Shown here in pieces: positions 25,701 through 37,430 of a stretch of 64,000 bases of DNA (position 1 is the stretch's first letter; every line of letters starts with the position of its first letter). Below the pieces are notes generated by a model. The model did not search any database, had not been told where the DNA came from, and saw nothing but the letters and a program-made list of their open reading frames with translations. Source of the stretch: Azolla caroliniana (lineage: Eukaryota; Polypodiophyta); NCBI GenBank assembly GCA_043228905.1, contig JBHGNT010000018.1:1302001-1366000 (forward strand), written 5' to 3'. A program made the position numbers and the translations under genes.

Positions 25701-26828
25701 AACATCCTTCAGCAGCATCTTGCATCCGGTTGATGTCATCAGCCACACGTCTCCTATGCCGGCAATCCGGCATGTACCTTCATTTCCCATCCGGACACAG
25801 CCGTGCTCACCGGCTGTGTAGGATGAGAAGTATTTCTTCTCCGGGGTCAGGTGGAACGACGCTCCGGAATCGACCACCCAGGTCATCTCTTCACCGGCAA
25901 GGTTCAGCTCCGTCTCTTCGGTAATGAGCATTATCTCTTCTTCACTTGCCGCGAGTGCCGTCGTTCCTTTCCGGTCCTGCCCTCGCCGATCCGGACCTCT
26001 CCGGTCCGCGGCTCCCCGGTATGCACCGTTTCGCTCCGGTGACTTCTTCGAATCGGTACCGTCGGTTCCGTTGTCTTTCCGGAAATGCCGACAGTTCTTC
26101 TAGAAGTGCCCTGGCTTCCCACAGTAGAAGCATGTAGGTCTTCCCCTCGACTGCGACCGTGTCCCCGACTTCTCCCGTCTTTGCGGACTTCGGTTCTGTT
26201 GTCTTCCCCGTTCCGATTCGGTAAGCAGCGCCTTCGAGTCGGAGGCCGGTTCTTTATCTCTCCGACGCGCTTCTTCATTTAGAATACTTGTCTTTACCGT
26301 TTGTAAAGACAAGTTCTCTTCCTTACAGGAGGTGCTGAGTGTAACTACCAAGTTCTCCCAGCTCTCCGGAAGGGTACACATCAGCATGATGGCTTGCATT
26401 GCGTCATCCAACGGGAACTTGATCGCCACAAGCTGGTTCACGAGTCCCATGAACGTGCTGACGTGTTCGACCATGCTCTCGCCATCCCGGTACTTAAGAT
26501 TCACTATCTTCCTCATCAGGGAGGTCCGGGTCAGAGCATTCTTCCTCTCATACAGTCCGGACAGCTTCTGCCACATCTCATAGGCGTTCGTATCGTTCGC
26601 CACATGTTGCAGGACACTTACATCGACATATTGCCGGATCGTCGCTACGACTTTCCGGTTCAGGAGCTTCCACTCCGACTCTATTACTCCCTTGGGTATC
26701 TCGGCATTGTCGATCGGTTCGTATAGGTCTCGGACGATGAGAAGGTCTTCCATCTTTATCTTCCAGTCGGCGTAGTTCTGTGAGTTCAACACCATCATGC
26801 CCGGAGGCCCACTACCGCCGCCTTCCAT
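22755..26828 (-). pseudogene. Copia-2 gag-pol polyprotein with three TAG stops
   Basis: One uninterrupted 1358-codon frame except for three in-frame TAG codons, at 26102-26100, 23570-23568 and 22910-22908. Order: gag with CCHC knuckle (CFYCGKPGHF, the first TAG inside it), protease (WVVDSGASFHLTP), pre-integrase HHCC, integrase core (VHTDVC, IQADNGGEY, GLAERMNRT), RT (KSLYGLKQAPRQW, catalytic LLYVDDMLIVG) and RNase H (TRPDIGYAVG, STTEAEYMAA, LYCDSQSA). No frameshift was found, so the element probably died recently by point changes. Each TAG fits a single C-to-T or G-to-A change from a Gln or Trp codon. Confidence 0.93.
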
Positions 26829-26844
26829 TTTCTGTGTTACCGTC

Positions 26845-26856
26845 GCTCTGATACCA
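26845..26856 (-). other. Copia-2 primer-binding site
   Basis: TGGTATCAGAGC on the minus strand, complementary to the 3' end of plant initiator tRNA-Met and 3 nt from the 5' LTR. Confidence 0.9.
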
Positions 26857-27448
26857 CTTTGTTAAACACAGTGCTCGGCCACAACCGAGGAATAGGATCA
26901 ACTCTCAGAAAACAGGAAATACAAAATGCACGAAGACAATAGAGAGACGAGTACACAGGATGTTTTGCGTGGAAAACCCTAAATGGAAAAAACCACGGGA
27001 GTCCTCAAACTCCAAATGTCACTATAAACAGAGATGTACAATGGTGAAGCTACAAGGCAACAACCTTGAGCTCACTGTCTTCGCCACAAGCGGCGGTAAT
27101 ACACAGAGGCAACGACCTCTACATCTCTCTCTCTCTCACTCTCTCTCTCGGCTGCTCTCACTTCGCTCCCTCTAAGTGAAAACAGAAAAATGAGCAACAA
27201 CATTAAACTGTTTGCCCTAAGTCATATTTATACACATATGACTTTCGGGCTATTTACAAATATAGCCTCAAGGGCCCTTGGCAAACATATTCACAAATAT
27301 GTCCCCGCATCCGGATCTCTCTCCGGGTACATTCGTCATCCGGCTCCGTAGCCGGGATCTTCATCATCCGGATCCGTAACCGCAACCGGGCTTGCCGTCA
27401 TTCATCTCCGGACATCCCATCCGGAGGGACCGAAATCCCAACACCTTT

Positions 27449-30400
27449 GGGATGTATTCATGTAGAACTTTGTTCATTGCATTCATCATATGAGCAACCG
27501 AATTTGTCGCACCTTGAGGTAGAGTGCACATTCGAACCAACCCAATTGGTGTTTTTATTGTTGTGATATTGCGACTATCAATTGCTAGTTGAAATTGGTC
27601 GTGTCCTGAATATAGGTCTCCCAAAGAGTAAATTGCTCTTCCAGCAAACGCTTCCGCAAATTCATCAACGATCGGTCCGATTCCCGCATTTCGGATTGTG
27701 ACTTTGTTGACTGGTTGTAGATCTTGAATGAATCTTAGAGAACCATCTTTCTTTGGAACTGTGAACCATCTATTGGAGTATGGTGCATTTGAAGGCTCTA
27801 AAATCTTCATCTTGACTTTATCCTTCAACAGCTCCAACAATTGAGGTAATCGAGCTCTCGGTATTGCAATAGGTTTGAAATTCCAAGGAATATGAGGGAT
27901 AGTAAATATTACCATTGGCGTCACCACCTTTGGATTTACACAACCAATCTCCTCAACTTTGAATGCGAACGCTTTCCCATGCCTAAAGATCATTTCTTTG
28001 AAAGTCGTGATCTCTGATTGTAGAAGAAATTCACCCCTTCCGATTCTCAAGTTATTTATTGTCTCTGAAGTGAAGTGATGTCCCATCTTCTCTATTGGTC
28101 GAAGCATAGGCTCGGTTGCTGCTGCCTCCATCTTGTCTTCACTACCAATAGGTAATGGTACTGCAACAGGTTTGACCTTTTTATCTATTGTTTTACATAT
28201 TTTGTATTACATAAACTTTCTACTTCTTCATATTTACAATTATACCTATCAATTTCATAATACATATCAATTGAGTTTACATGTATCTTTCGAACATTCT
28301 CATCATCTTCTTTCAAATACATTTCTAACTCTTCTAAAGTATTTGCAAAAGAAATTTCTTCCATAACACTTTCAATCTGCTCTTCCATTTCAAGTACTCC
28401 ATTATCCTTCAATGCCTGCTGAAACAGATTAGCATTCTTTTTCAAGTTCCTCTTGCATTCATACATCCTAGTCACACATATAGCACCACTTTCAGAAACA
28501 TGAAATGACTTATTCATATGTTGTAATGCCCTATATGAGGGTCTTTTAATAATGGGACTATTGCAACCCTCACTCGCAACAGTCCTAGTCAAAAACCTGA
28601 TTATCAAAATCATCATAGTCTTTTGGTATTGAATGATCACGAAGCTCTTGCTTGTTCCTCTCATGATTTGGGCGAACTGTCATAAATTGTACAGTTCGTC
28701 GTCCATCTTGGCTACGGATTTTCGCATAGGCAGAACCATTGTCGAGGACTTTGGTCTCCATCCGTACCGCTGTAATGTATGGTTGCCCCAGGATTATTGG
28801 ATAGGTAGATCCTTCCTGCACAAAGAAATGTTGATCTACCTCTATATCACCAATAGTAACCTTTACATTTGGGCACGCACCAAATAAATCTTCCGTGACT
28901 GATGTGGCAACTTTTACTCGCCAACCATGTTGAGTATCAATTGGCCATCTACCTTTCTTGTAAAAATCAGCACTCATTATATTTATTTCAGAACCATGAT
29001 CAATAAGTGCCATCACGGGGTCTGGAACATTTCCAATCTTCACATGATGCTCAGTAGTGGCTCTTGCCCAACATTTGCGAGAGTAATGGCTTCTTACATC
29101 TGTTGAATTTATCATTGAGGTTATGCATGTTGAGAGTCAACAACGATATTGTTTGACTCGTTGCTCACCACTTCATATGCCACCTTCGGATTTGTCTCTT
29201 TAACCTGCTCATTTACTTGCTTCTTTCTTTCACAATATCAATTATTTCATCATGAAATTCCTTTTTTGCAATACCTAACACTTCTCTTAGTGTAAATTCT
29301 ACTCGACTGTCTAGTATTCTTGTTTCTAAAACTTTCTTTAAATCTGTATCCTTTTCAATATCAGACATTAATTTGAATGAAGGACCAGATTTACCTTTTT
29401 CGACCTTTGCGTCCATCTCTTTTCTTTTGCTGTCTCTTGTCTCATGCTTTTTTGTTGAGCCAATCTCATCATCCGGCCTTTTCCTTTTTTCTTCCACTAT
29501 CACCTCATGCTCTTGGTGTTTTGCCATCTGAGCATAGACCGTCATAGCATCTACTGGAACATCCCATCCAGTGTTTTTCCTTACAGAATCTCTGGCAACA
29601 CGAAGGTCTTCCATCTTCATCTTTTGCTTTTGTGCGATACTTACAACCTTCTCCTAGAATGATGATCGGGATGGCATGTCATCGAGGCGCATTCCTGCCG
29701 TTGCCGAGTAGTACATTGCAGAAGCCTTCTTTGCTTCAGCTTCTTCAAATTTAACCTTAACACCACCATCACCAAAGTTCTTTGTAAGTGGACTTCTAGT
29801 TTCAGTTAAATAAATGTTACCATTTTTCCAATACACCAAGTCTCAATTTTCCATGTCTTTGTATTCCGCACAATCATGTAATCGATGTTCGAGACTATCA
29901 CACCACATGCATCGTGGTCGAAATGGTTCCCTTGACCTCGAAGTCTGACCATTCTCAAGCTTTGCCACTTTAATTGTTAGATCTTTCATACTTTGAACTA
30001 AATCATCAAGCAAAGATTCACTCTTAGTTTCGATCATTTCTCGTGGTTGATGGACCATTTCGTGTGATGGTTCTTGACCAAGTCTTTGAACTTCGATGTT
30101 TTGCTCAAGCCGATTTGTGATTCCCACATGTGGTATTTGTAGCATTACACCATTCCTTTGCATTCTTTTCATAAATTTATTACAAGCATTTTTTACCTCA
30201 TTCCAATCTGTCGTTATACCATCCTCGGTATTTGGCACTTCAAGCATAAATTCCAATTCTTTTCTATATCTCTTGTCAACTGCTTGCAAAAATGAAGCAA
30301 CCTTTTGCCAAGACAAAGAATTTCTTTCTTCTGGCTTTAAGTGTCTATACATCCTATCAAACTCTTTTTTTGTGTCAGCCACAGATAACCCTTTATCTTC

Positions 30401-30739
30401 TTTTAAGATCCATTCATGAAATGAACGCATAGTAACTCGAGAGAAATCCTCACGAGCATATTCAGACACAAGTGCTTCTTTGAATGCATTCCAATCCAAA
30501 CTATGCAATGCTTGTATTTCACGAATTTTATCTCTTAATTCCATTTCCGCTAGTTTATAAAAGTTTGCTATCATATTGACATCATTCACACCAAACATTT
30601 CCATTTCATCATAATATATATTGACATACTTTGAAATATTTGTACCATCAAACACACCAATCTTCTCTCGAACTTCTCGTAAGGCATGAAATAATTGATC
30701 TTGATTCAATTTTTCAATAAACAACCTTACCGGATCCAT
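27449..30739 (-). pseudogene. Gypsy-1 gag, protease and RT 5' part (degenerate)
   Basis: 5' coding half of Gypsy-1, read right to left. Gag starts at ATG 30739 (MDPVRLFIEKLNQDQ) and ends at about 29843 with a zinc knuckle (CMWCDSLEHRLHDC). A linker of broken frames spans 29839-29213. The aspartic-protease region is at 29115-28585 (VMALIDHGSEINIMS, with DHGS where DSGS or DTGA is usual, then IILGQPYI). RT starts about 28131 (FTVPKKDGSLRFIQDLQPVN, LPQGATNS). The frame is cut at 27449 by Copia-2 and resumes at 22126. Stops and frameshifts separate the domains. Confidence 0.85.
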
Positions 30740-30824
30740 TGTACTCGTACTTGCAATGTTGATGTTGATGTTGACTTTAGATGTCTCTTCTACTTCCCCG
30801 TTTCACGTCGGGTTCACCAAATTG

Positions 30825-32318
30825 TGTCGTGATGTGGCTCGCCTAGAAGCGTAGCGTTGCGCAAACAAAGGATAACGTGAAAGTGAGGAAGGAATCACTG
30901 GGATTATGGATGGAAGAGATGAAAGAGTAGAGATGGAGTGAATAGAGATCAATAAGATATGACAAAATAGGATTTTTAAGGAATATAAGATAAGACAAGA
31001 TAAGATATAAAATAATATATGAGAAAGTGTATGAAATTTATAATCATTTTCATGAAAGAGTTACAAAATGATTCTACACTTCGTTGAACCTCCGAACTTT
31101 GTCTTGCAAGGTAATCGCTCTTCTCTTTCTTGATCGTAGACCACTACAATTTTCACTTCAATATTTTGATGACGATAAGGCTCGAACTGCCTCCCTCTTG
31201 TTGAGAGTTGACCACCACGACCGCCAAGCTGGAGCTCCACCTTTATGTTAAACTTCTTCCCTTCTTTATCTATTTTTATGGAATCTCTTATGTAATACAT
31301 AATTTGATTGATATCTCATACATATCTCCCTTTGATCTTCTCTTTCACCCTTTAAATAGGTGCCCCCATGCATATGATGCATTGGAGGGTACAAGACATG
31401 CATGTGATGCATGATCGCCATTTGGCGTTCATGCATTACATGTGATGCATGATAAACATCTCGCTCATTTGAGCTTTTATGTATGAAACAATATATGTAA
31501 TAACAATAAACATAAAAATATAATTTTAAAGATAAAGGACCTAGCCTAATGGTAGGTGTGTTGACTTTGGTGTATGAGGTTGTGGGCTTGAGTCTCAAAA
31601 TACTATTGAATACAACATACAACTTTACTTTTATATCATGAAGCAAATCCTTTATGTAATATAAAGTATATATAAAGTATGCTTTATTTTATGTATATTA
31701 CTCGTATAGAGTAAATGGTAAGATTTGAGAGTCATAGGGTGGGGTTATTGGTTCAAGTCCTCTCTTGTTCATGTAATATATATAATATTATCATAGTGAA
31801 GCAAATCCTTTATGTAATATAAAGTATATATAAAGTATGCTTTATTTTATGTATATTACTCGTATAGAGTAAATGGTAAGATTTGAGAGTCATAGGGTGG
31901 GGTTATTGGTTCAAGTCCTCTCTTGTTCATGTAATATAATATATCTATCTATCTTTATATATAGTATTTGCCTCTACATATAATATATAATATTATCATA
32001 GTGAAGCAAATCCTTTATGTAATATAAAGTATATATAAAGTATGCTTTATTTTATGTATATTACTCGTATAGAGTAAATGGTAAGATTTGAGAGTCATAG
32101 GGTGGGGTTATTGGTTCAAGTCCTCTCTTGTTCATGTAATATAATATATCTATCTATCTTTATATATAGTATTTGCCTCTACATATAATATATAATATTA
32201 TCATAGTGTGTTGTTAATATTATCTTTATATATAAAACATTATCAAGATTTATTTTATTTTAGTTACATATTTATCTTATTGTAGACTTTTAATGTGAAG
32301 CTTCCGTACTTCACGACA
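30825..32318 (-). repeat. Gypsy-1 5' LTR with internal tandem triplication
   Basis: 1494 bp. Most of the excess over the 1131-bp partner is two extra copies of an internal unit starting GTGAAGCAAATCCTTTATG and carrying the A-box/B-box module. B-boxes (GGTTCAAGTCC) fall at 31750, 31908 and 32113. Confidence 0.9.
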
Positions 32319-32841
32319 CCATAGCTTCCAATTCCAGAATTTGTCCCAACTCAACGGATGGCTTCATGCTCCCCTACAAGGTTGGGGGGGGGATATTGAC
32401 ACCTCTCAATCAACCTCTGGTATGCTCTTCACATTTGCTGGACGTGCTATAGCATAGCGAAGTAAAAGACAAACTTCGGTGGTGTTGTCAAGTACTGAAG
32501 CAGAGTATGTAGTAGTAGCTCTCATAGCCAAAGAAGAAATCTGGATTAAGACAATTATTGAAGATCTTGACATTTTCAAACTCTCAGAAATGAAGATCTA
32601 TTGTGACAAGCAGTCGTGTATAAAGTTAGCTGAAAACCAAAAGATCACAGATCAAAACGAACACATTAGAGCTCAACATCACTTTATAAGAGAATTGGTA
32701 GCAGCTAAAGAGATGATTTTATAATACATTTCAACAACCACCATGTGGGCTGATTTCTTAACGAAACCTGTCTCAAGCCAAAAACATTGGTTGTGTTGTT
32801 TAAAAATTGGCCTTAGTTTACTAAACCATAAGAAGAAATAA
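32319..32841 (+). pseudogene. Copia-1 RNase H, 3' part
   Basis: RNase H end of Copia-1 pol downstream of the Gypsy-1 insertion. It shows DTSQSTSGMLFTFAGRA, VLSSTEAEYVVVALIAKEE and KIYCDKQSCIKLAEN, typical of the copia RNase H C-terminus. A stop lies near 32457 and the reading frame ends at 32724. The 3' LTR of Copia-1 begins soon after, at about 32842. Confidence 0.85.
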
Positions 32842-33373
32842 ATCGCTTACCTTATTAATGTAAGCAATATATATTAGGAATCCTAATTTGATGAGAATAT
32901 TTTATTTATTCTCTTTAATTTACATATATATATATATATATATATTGTTTTATTAAAAATATATGTACATTTAAGTTTTATATATATTATAAAAATATTA
33001 TTAGTGTGAGTTCCCATTTTTAATGTGAGATAAAAATATGAAATTTATGGGAACCTTTTATTTATTTTATTTATTTACATATATTTATTTATCTTTAATT
33101 GTATTAAAAAATAAAATAAATACATTTAAGTTTTATATATATTATAAAAATATTTTTAGTATGAGGTCCCGTTTTAATAATAAAAATATCAATTTTTGTG
33201 GGAGAGTAAAAAGTGGGGAATTAATGAACCTTTTATTTAGGAATACGCTATTTGCCCCCCCTAAATTTATTTATTTTTGGCTATTTTGGCCCCCTTATTT
33301 TGGCTAAACCACCCCCGCCCCCCCAACAAAAAAAAAGAGTTGTCTACTCCTGCTTTCCAGATCTCCAAAGGGG

Positions 33374-33667
33374 ACAGACACTCTCTTCAGTATCTCTTAG
33401 AGATATGGCGTAAGCTCCTCTCCCTTCTTTCTCTTTCTTCTTCTTCTTCTTCTTCCTCAAGTTTTCAATCAATTCTGCGGATTCCTTTTTCTTTTACATT
33501 TATTCTTCATTTTCCTTCTCCTTGATGCGTTATCTTTGATGATTAAGAGTTAAAATGATGCCTTTCCGTCTTCTGAACTGTAGGTTTCCGTGGACGCTCT
33601 GAGAGTGGCCAATGGAATCGATGGTGATACCATCTATGTAGGAGAGACACTCATTATACCTAACTAA
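33374..33667 (+). pseudogene. Captured LysM-domain gene fragment inside the MULE
   Basis: Exon 33374-33409 reads TDTLFSIS, a TAG, then RYG and ends at a GTAAGC donor. After an intron with a TAG acceptor, exon 33584-33667 reads VSVDALRVANGI followed by GDTIYVGETLIIPN and TAA. Together these match the LysM peptidoglycan/chitin-binding fold (GDTL..I...YGVSVDALRAANGI....I..GETLIIP). The splice phase joins the halves correctly. Finding host-like sequence with its intron inside MULE ends is the Pack-MULE pattern. The TAG (33398-33400) and short length mean it is not a functional receptor gene. Confidence 0.75.
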
Positions 33668-34984
33668 GGATCCATGTCACTCTCTGATGATTTCTATTGG
33701 ACTTTTATCCTATAAAATCATTTGATTTTCTTGTTACGGAATCTAAAATGAAAACCATTCTTGGGTAAAGAAAAGAAAACAAACTTTTCTCATAGTTAAT
33801 TTTTTCATATGCATCGAAATCAAAGAAATGATAATGTTCCCTTGCTCGACAAAAACTGAATCATCCGCTTTTTTTTTGGTCTGTTTGTTTCTGTATCGAT
33901 TTCCATATCCATGTTTGCTACTGGGATCTACAAGGATGGTGAGACTAACGTGCACTTCAGAAGTGAGTTCTCAAGATCAAAGGAGAGTCTTAGAGATGTC
34001 TTAGAGAAGATGATAGATAGATCTTTAAACAGTGGTTAAGTTTTGATGTGAAGCATGTTTTTAGAAATTAGGGAAAAGAGGGCCTCTCAGCCCCATAGAA
34101 CCTCAATTGGTTACATGATGTTTTGATCGATCTTGAATATCTCATTTTGTGGCCATCTTAAGGTCTCCATTGGTTAAATGATTTTCTAGGGATCTGTAAT
34201 ATCTCAAACATGATGGCTTGTGTTTCACATGAATCTCTTACTGTAAACCATATTGAACTAATTCTCCCCTTACAATAATGTGGTGTTAATAGTATGCCAA
34301 TGCCAATTCATTGTCTTCTGTGTCATCTGATAACATGTTCATCATTCCCCATCTTTTGTCACGTATATTTCTGTTTTGTTTAGCAATATTCATTGTCTGT
34401 TAGTTGTCTCTTATGTTTGGTGGTGGAAATAGGAAACAAGCAACTTAAATAGGTCTAGCTATGTCCATGGATCAAACAAAGCATTGTAACCTGAAACTTC
34501 TCTAAAGATACAACTTATGAGTCACCTAGGCAGTAAAGTGGAGAATGCTTATATCTTCTTTCCCAATAACACTTAAAACAATACCTTGTTGGAACAAATC
34601 TGCTTGTCTAAGACAAAGGCAGTCGTAGACTAGAATTTCCAACAAGCTTATTCCCCAATGAATGATAAGGCATAGTTAAGTAAGAGGTCCTTTGTTAAAA
34701 CCGTGTTCCTCTTCCAGCTAGAGGATGCAAAAGAGATTAAACGAGTGACTTGTCAAGTGATTTGGCTGTTGTTGTGAAGTACCAAATAGCTAAAATGAGT
34801 TATATTAATGGAAGTCAAATACAACCTTCTTGGTATTACAAAATAAAAATAAAAATTGTGATAGTTCTCACCTCAGCCAAATTTTTTTTGTGATATATAT
34901 CAACTATTACACTTTACAACCTCATAAAAAGGTTTATCAACTATTACATAAAAAGGAATCGTTGTCAATAACATTCTTAGTATT

Positions 34985-36906
34985 GCAGGGGAAAATAGCC
35001 AAAATGGGGGGGCAAATGCATATTGCAAGTGCGTGCATTGTGACCAGCTTGACCACATTTGGAACATTTGTGACCGGTAGAGTACTCAAATAGTGACTCT
35101 CCCTTTGGTTGGCCTTTTTGTTCTTCGACCCTGTAGGGCGACCTCGCTTCCTAGTCACCACCACTGGATTGGAGAGAGATTGCAGGGGTGCCTGACTTGC
35201 TTCATCCTATCGTGTCATGAGAACAACAACCTGGTCATCGTCAGTTTCATATAATCTTTGCTCGATGTTCCTCATCAAACGCTTTCTGGGAGACAAACAT
35301 CTCAACTATAGCGGCGTGTTGAACCACTGAACATGCAATCAAGTGCCATTGACAGTGAATATCTTCAATATGTAATCTTTCATTTCTTTGGATGCATCTC
35401 AAAATGTCATGACAACATGGGACACCAAAACTTGATCGAAACAACCCCATACATTCATCACCATAATCGTTGTCAATAACTTTCTTGTACTGCTCTAGTA
35501 ACTTGTCTAATGCCTGTTTGGATATCTTCTTTACTAGCGTCCTCATGAACTTGAGTGCATGTCGATGTGCCTTTGTAGACTTGTCAAACTCCATTTTGGT
35601 GTTCAATTCTATCAGCTGTGTGTCCAGTAGTAAACGAATTTTCTTCAATACAATGAGCAGATCGTTATTTACAATGCCTAAAACCCTCTTGACGACATAA
35701 TGGTTGCCTTCACTGCGAGAGGTGCTGGTCATTCCAAAGTGAGGGAAGCGACCAATCCAATAACGTACTTCTTGTCTTTGTGAATTAGCCAAGTCTTGTA
35801 TACATACTGCACCAACGCATCATGACTTGGTCGCCATTTCATTTGAAACGTGGCCAAGTTAGCCTCAAAATCTAGCTCGCTAGAAGAGTATAGAAGCTGG
35901 TTCCAGTCGTCCATATAGGCGTTTGTGTCGTCAGTGCTTGCAAACTTTGTCGTTGCATAGGCCAGAATGTTTTTGTTGACATGCCAGATGCAAAGCAAAT
36001 TCTTTGTAGAAGGGAACACGATAACAATTGCAGTCATCAAGGCAAGTTCTCGATTAGTTACAACTACTGATGGCTTTGTCACAAATTCGAATGACTGCAA
36101 TGCCCAAACATACATGGGTTCCGTCTCGTTGCATATGAACACAAATCCAACATTGAACGTACTATTTGTGGCCGTAATTCCAACGATTTTGAGCAACGAC
36201 ATGCCTTGAATCTATTCGTTTTGAAGGTGCAGTCCATGACAAATACCACACTGAACCGTTTGGCAAGATCTGCCGACTTTTGATGACAAAAGAAAAGGCC
36301 ACTGATTGAGCCGTTTGAGTTCACCTTGGAATTGAAGATAAAGTCGCCAGTGGAGATCTCATCGTACAACGCTTGAGTTGGCGAGTGCCCATCAAGAAAC
36401 TCGGCTCTTTCAACCACTTTTTCGTTGTAGATTTCTTTCCTGGTGGTCCATTGATTTCCGGTTTTTTCTCTCAAGTAGGCCAGAGTTGAAGCCGCACCAG
36501 TTCCAACATTTGCCATGTCTCGAACAATGGCTTTTTCTGTATCTGTTAGTCTACGAGCCGTTGATATACCACCGAGATTGTCAAAAATAGGATGGTTGTG
36601 TAGAATAACTGCCTTTTTAATAGTCCACTGTCCCGTTTTCTTCGAGAAGTTTGTTCTAACGAAGAATGGGCAGTCCATTAGACTAGTCCCTGTTTGTCTT
36701 TTGCGAGTATCGTCAGTCAAGCCTAGAGGGTTGCGATATTTTTCCCCATAGTAGCACTTGAAAGTGACTTTTCTATTGTCGCTATGCTTATCCACCACGA
36801 CGATGATATTCTGAGCACGGAAATGGTTCTTGATAAAACTGATTAGAGCCCCTCTCTCAGTGAAGGTTCTATCGATAATTGAAGCTGAAGACGGTTGGGG
36901 AGACAT
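34985..36906 (-). pseudogene. MULE transposase (degenerate)
   Basis: Mutator-like transposase reading leftward from ATG 36906. An N-terminal FAR1-like DNA-binding region (VTFKCYYGEKYRNP, CPFFVRTNF) comes first. The catalytic core follows: VVFVMDCTFKTNRF (first Asp), then after a frameshift near 36200 VVVTNRELALM and LLCIWHVNKNI. The Asn in VTNREL stands where the family has Asp, so the second catalytic acid appears lost. After another frameshift near 35760 come HFGMTSTSRSEGNH and the SWIM-like FGVPCCHDILRC. A CX2CX4HX4C zinc knuckle (CSKCGQAGHNARTC, 35066-35025) lies in a third frame. This could be mistaken for a host FAR1-family gene, but it lies between MULE TIRs. Confidence 0.87.
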
Positions 36907-37430
36907 GTTGTGAAGCCAAAATGGGGGATTAGCAGAACTACCAGAAAATTGGGGGGCAAAATAGCCAAAATGTTGAGAATGACCAGAAAATTGGGGGGCA
37001 AAATGGATGGGAACAACTATGTGTTGAGCTACGAAGTGAGAGCTATCAAAATGGCCAAAATAGGGGGGACAAAATAGCCAAAAAAAATTATTTATTTTTA
37101 GGGGGGGGGCAAATAGCGCATTCCTTTATTTATTATCATTATTATTTATATTTATTAAAAATAAAACAAATACTTTTATCTTTTAAGTTTTCCATCTATT
37201 ATATTAAACTATTATTTAATGTAAGTCCCTTTTTCAATGTGAAGTTAAATATCCCCTATTTAATGTGAAAGTCTCATTGTTATATAATATATATATTAGA
37301 AACTAAAAAGTATGAATTCTTTTTTTCTTTTCTTTTTAACGAATATTTTTCATGCATTCTTATGCGTATTCGTATGCATTCGTTTGGTAACCCCCACGAA
37401 TGCGAATATGCCAATCTATGAAATTTAGGA

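Larger units (their letters stand above)
22132..27443 (-). mobile_element. Copia-2: near-intact Ty1-copia element nested in Gypsy-1
   Basis: LTRs are 22132-22744 (613 bp) and 26860-27443 (584 bp), with TGTTAAACAC...CCCAACA ends. A perfect 5-bp target duplication, CCTTT, flanks it (22127-22131 and 27444-27448). Coding is on minus. A perfect iMet primer site, TGGTATCAGAGC, lies 3 nt from the 5' LTR, and the polypurine tract AAGGGGGAGTT abuts the 3' LTR. LTRs show only a few substitutions; their length difference is a copy-number change of a short GC-rich CATCCGG...GCCGGG unit. It is the youngest member of this three-level nest and more GC-rich than its hosts. Confidence 0.96.
19129..32318 (-). 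mobile_element. Gypsy-1: Ty3-gypsy-like retrotransposon, nested in Copia-1
   Basis: LTRs are 19129-20259 (1131 bp) and 30825-32318 (1494 bp); both start TGTCGTG and end CACGACA. Coding is on minus, so 30825-32318 is the 5' LTR. A polypurine tract (AGAGGGGGTGGA on minus) abuts the 3' LTR at 20260. Sequence downstream of the 5' LTR contains TTTGGTGAACCCGACGTG, a possible primer site whose tRNA I cannot assign. Flanks are CCGT (19125-19128) and CCAT (32319-32322), compatible with a 4-bp target duplication with one mismatch. The LTRs differ by about 1% outside a tandem expansion. Copia-2 is inserted in its RT. Confidence 0.9.
33240..37124 (-). mobile_element. MULE (Mutator-like DNA transposon) with captured LysM fragment
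   Basis: Terminal inverted repeats of about 65 bp: the left starts GGAATACGCTATTTGCCCCC at 33240 and the right, read on minus from 37124, starts GGAATGCGCTATTTGCCCCC. An 8-bp target duplication, TTTATTTA, flanks it (33232-33239 and 37125-37132), in AT-rich context. Subterminal GGGGGGCAAAATAGCCAAAAT motifs recur at 36900-37080. It encodes a degenerate MULE transposase on minus. The class is secured by that transposase and the long TIRs. Confidence 0.9.
32880..37424. mobile_element. Unclassified AT-rich insert in the Copia-1 3' LTR, itself hit by a MULE
   Basis: The Copia-1 3' LTR is interrupted between the TTAGGA copies at 32874-32879 and 37425-37430. Without the MULE the insert is about 650 bp, very AT-rich. 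It is made of degenerate repeats of roughly 120-180 bp (AAGTTTTATATATATTATAAAAAT, then GTGAGTTCCC/GTGAGGTCCC-like). No coding sequence or clear terminal inverted repeat was seen, so the class is unknown. Confidence 0.6.

Noticed and set aside
26100-26102. Programmed stop-codon readthrough between gag and pol in Copia-2
   Set aside because: Two further TAGs occur in RT/RNase H regions where readthrough would serve no purpose; point-mutation decay is simpler.
34985-36906. Host FAR1/FHY3-like transcription factor gene
   Set aside because: It lies between MULE TIRs with a target duplication and has the transposon layout; frameshifts and loss of an active-site Asp mark it as a dead transposase.
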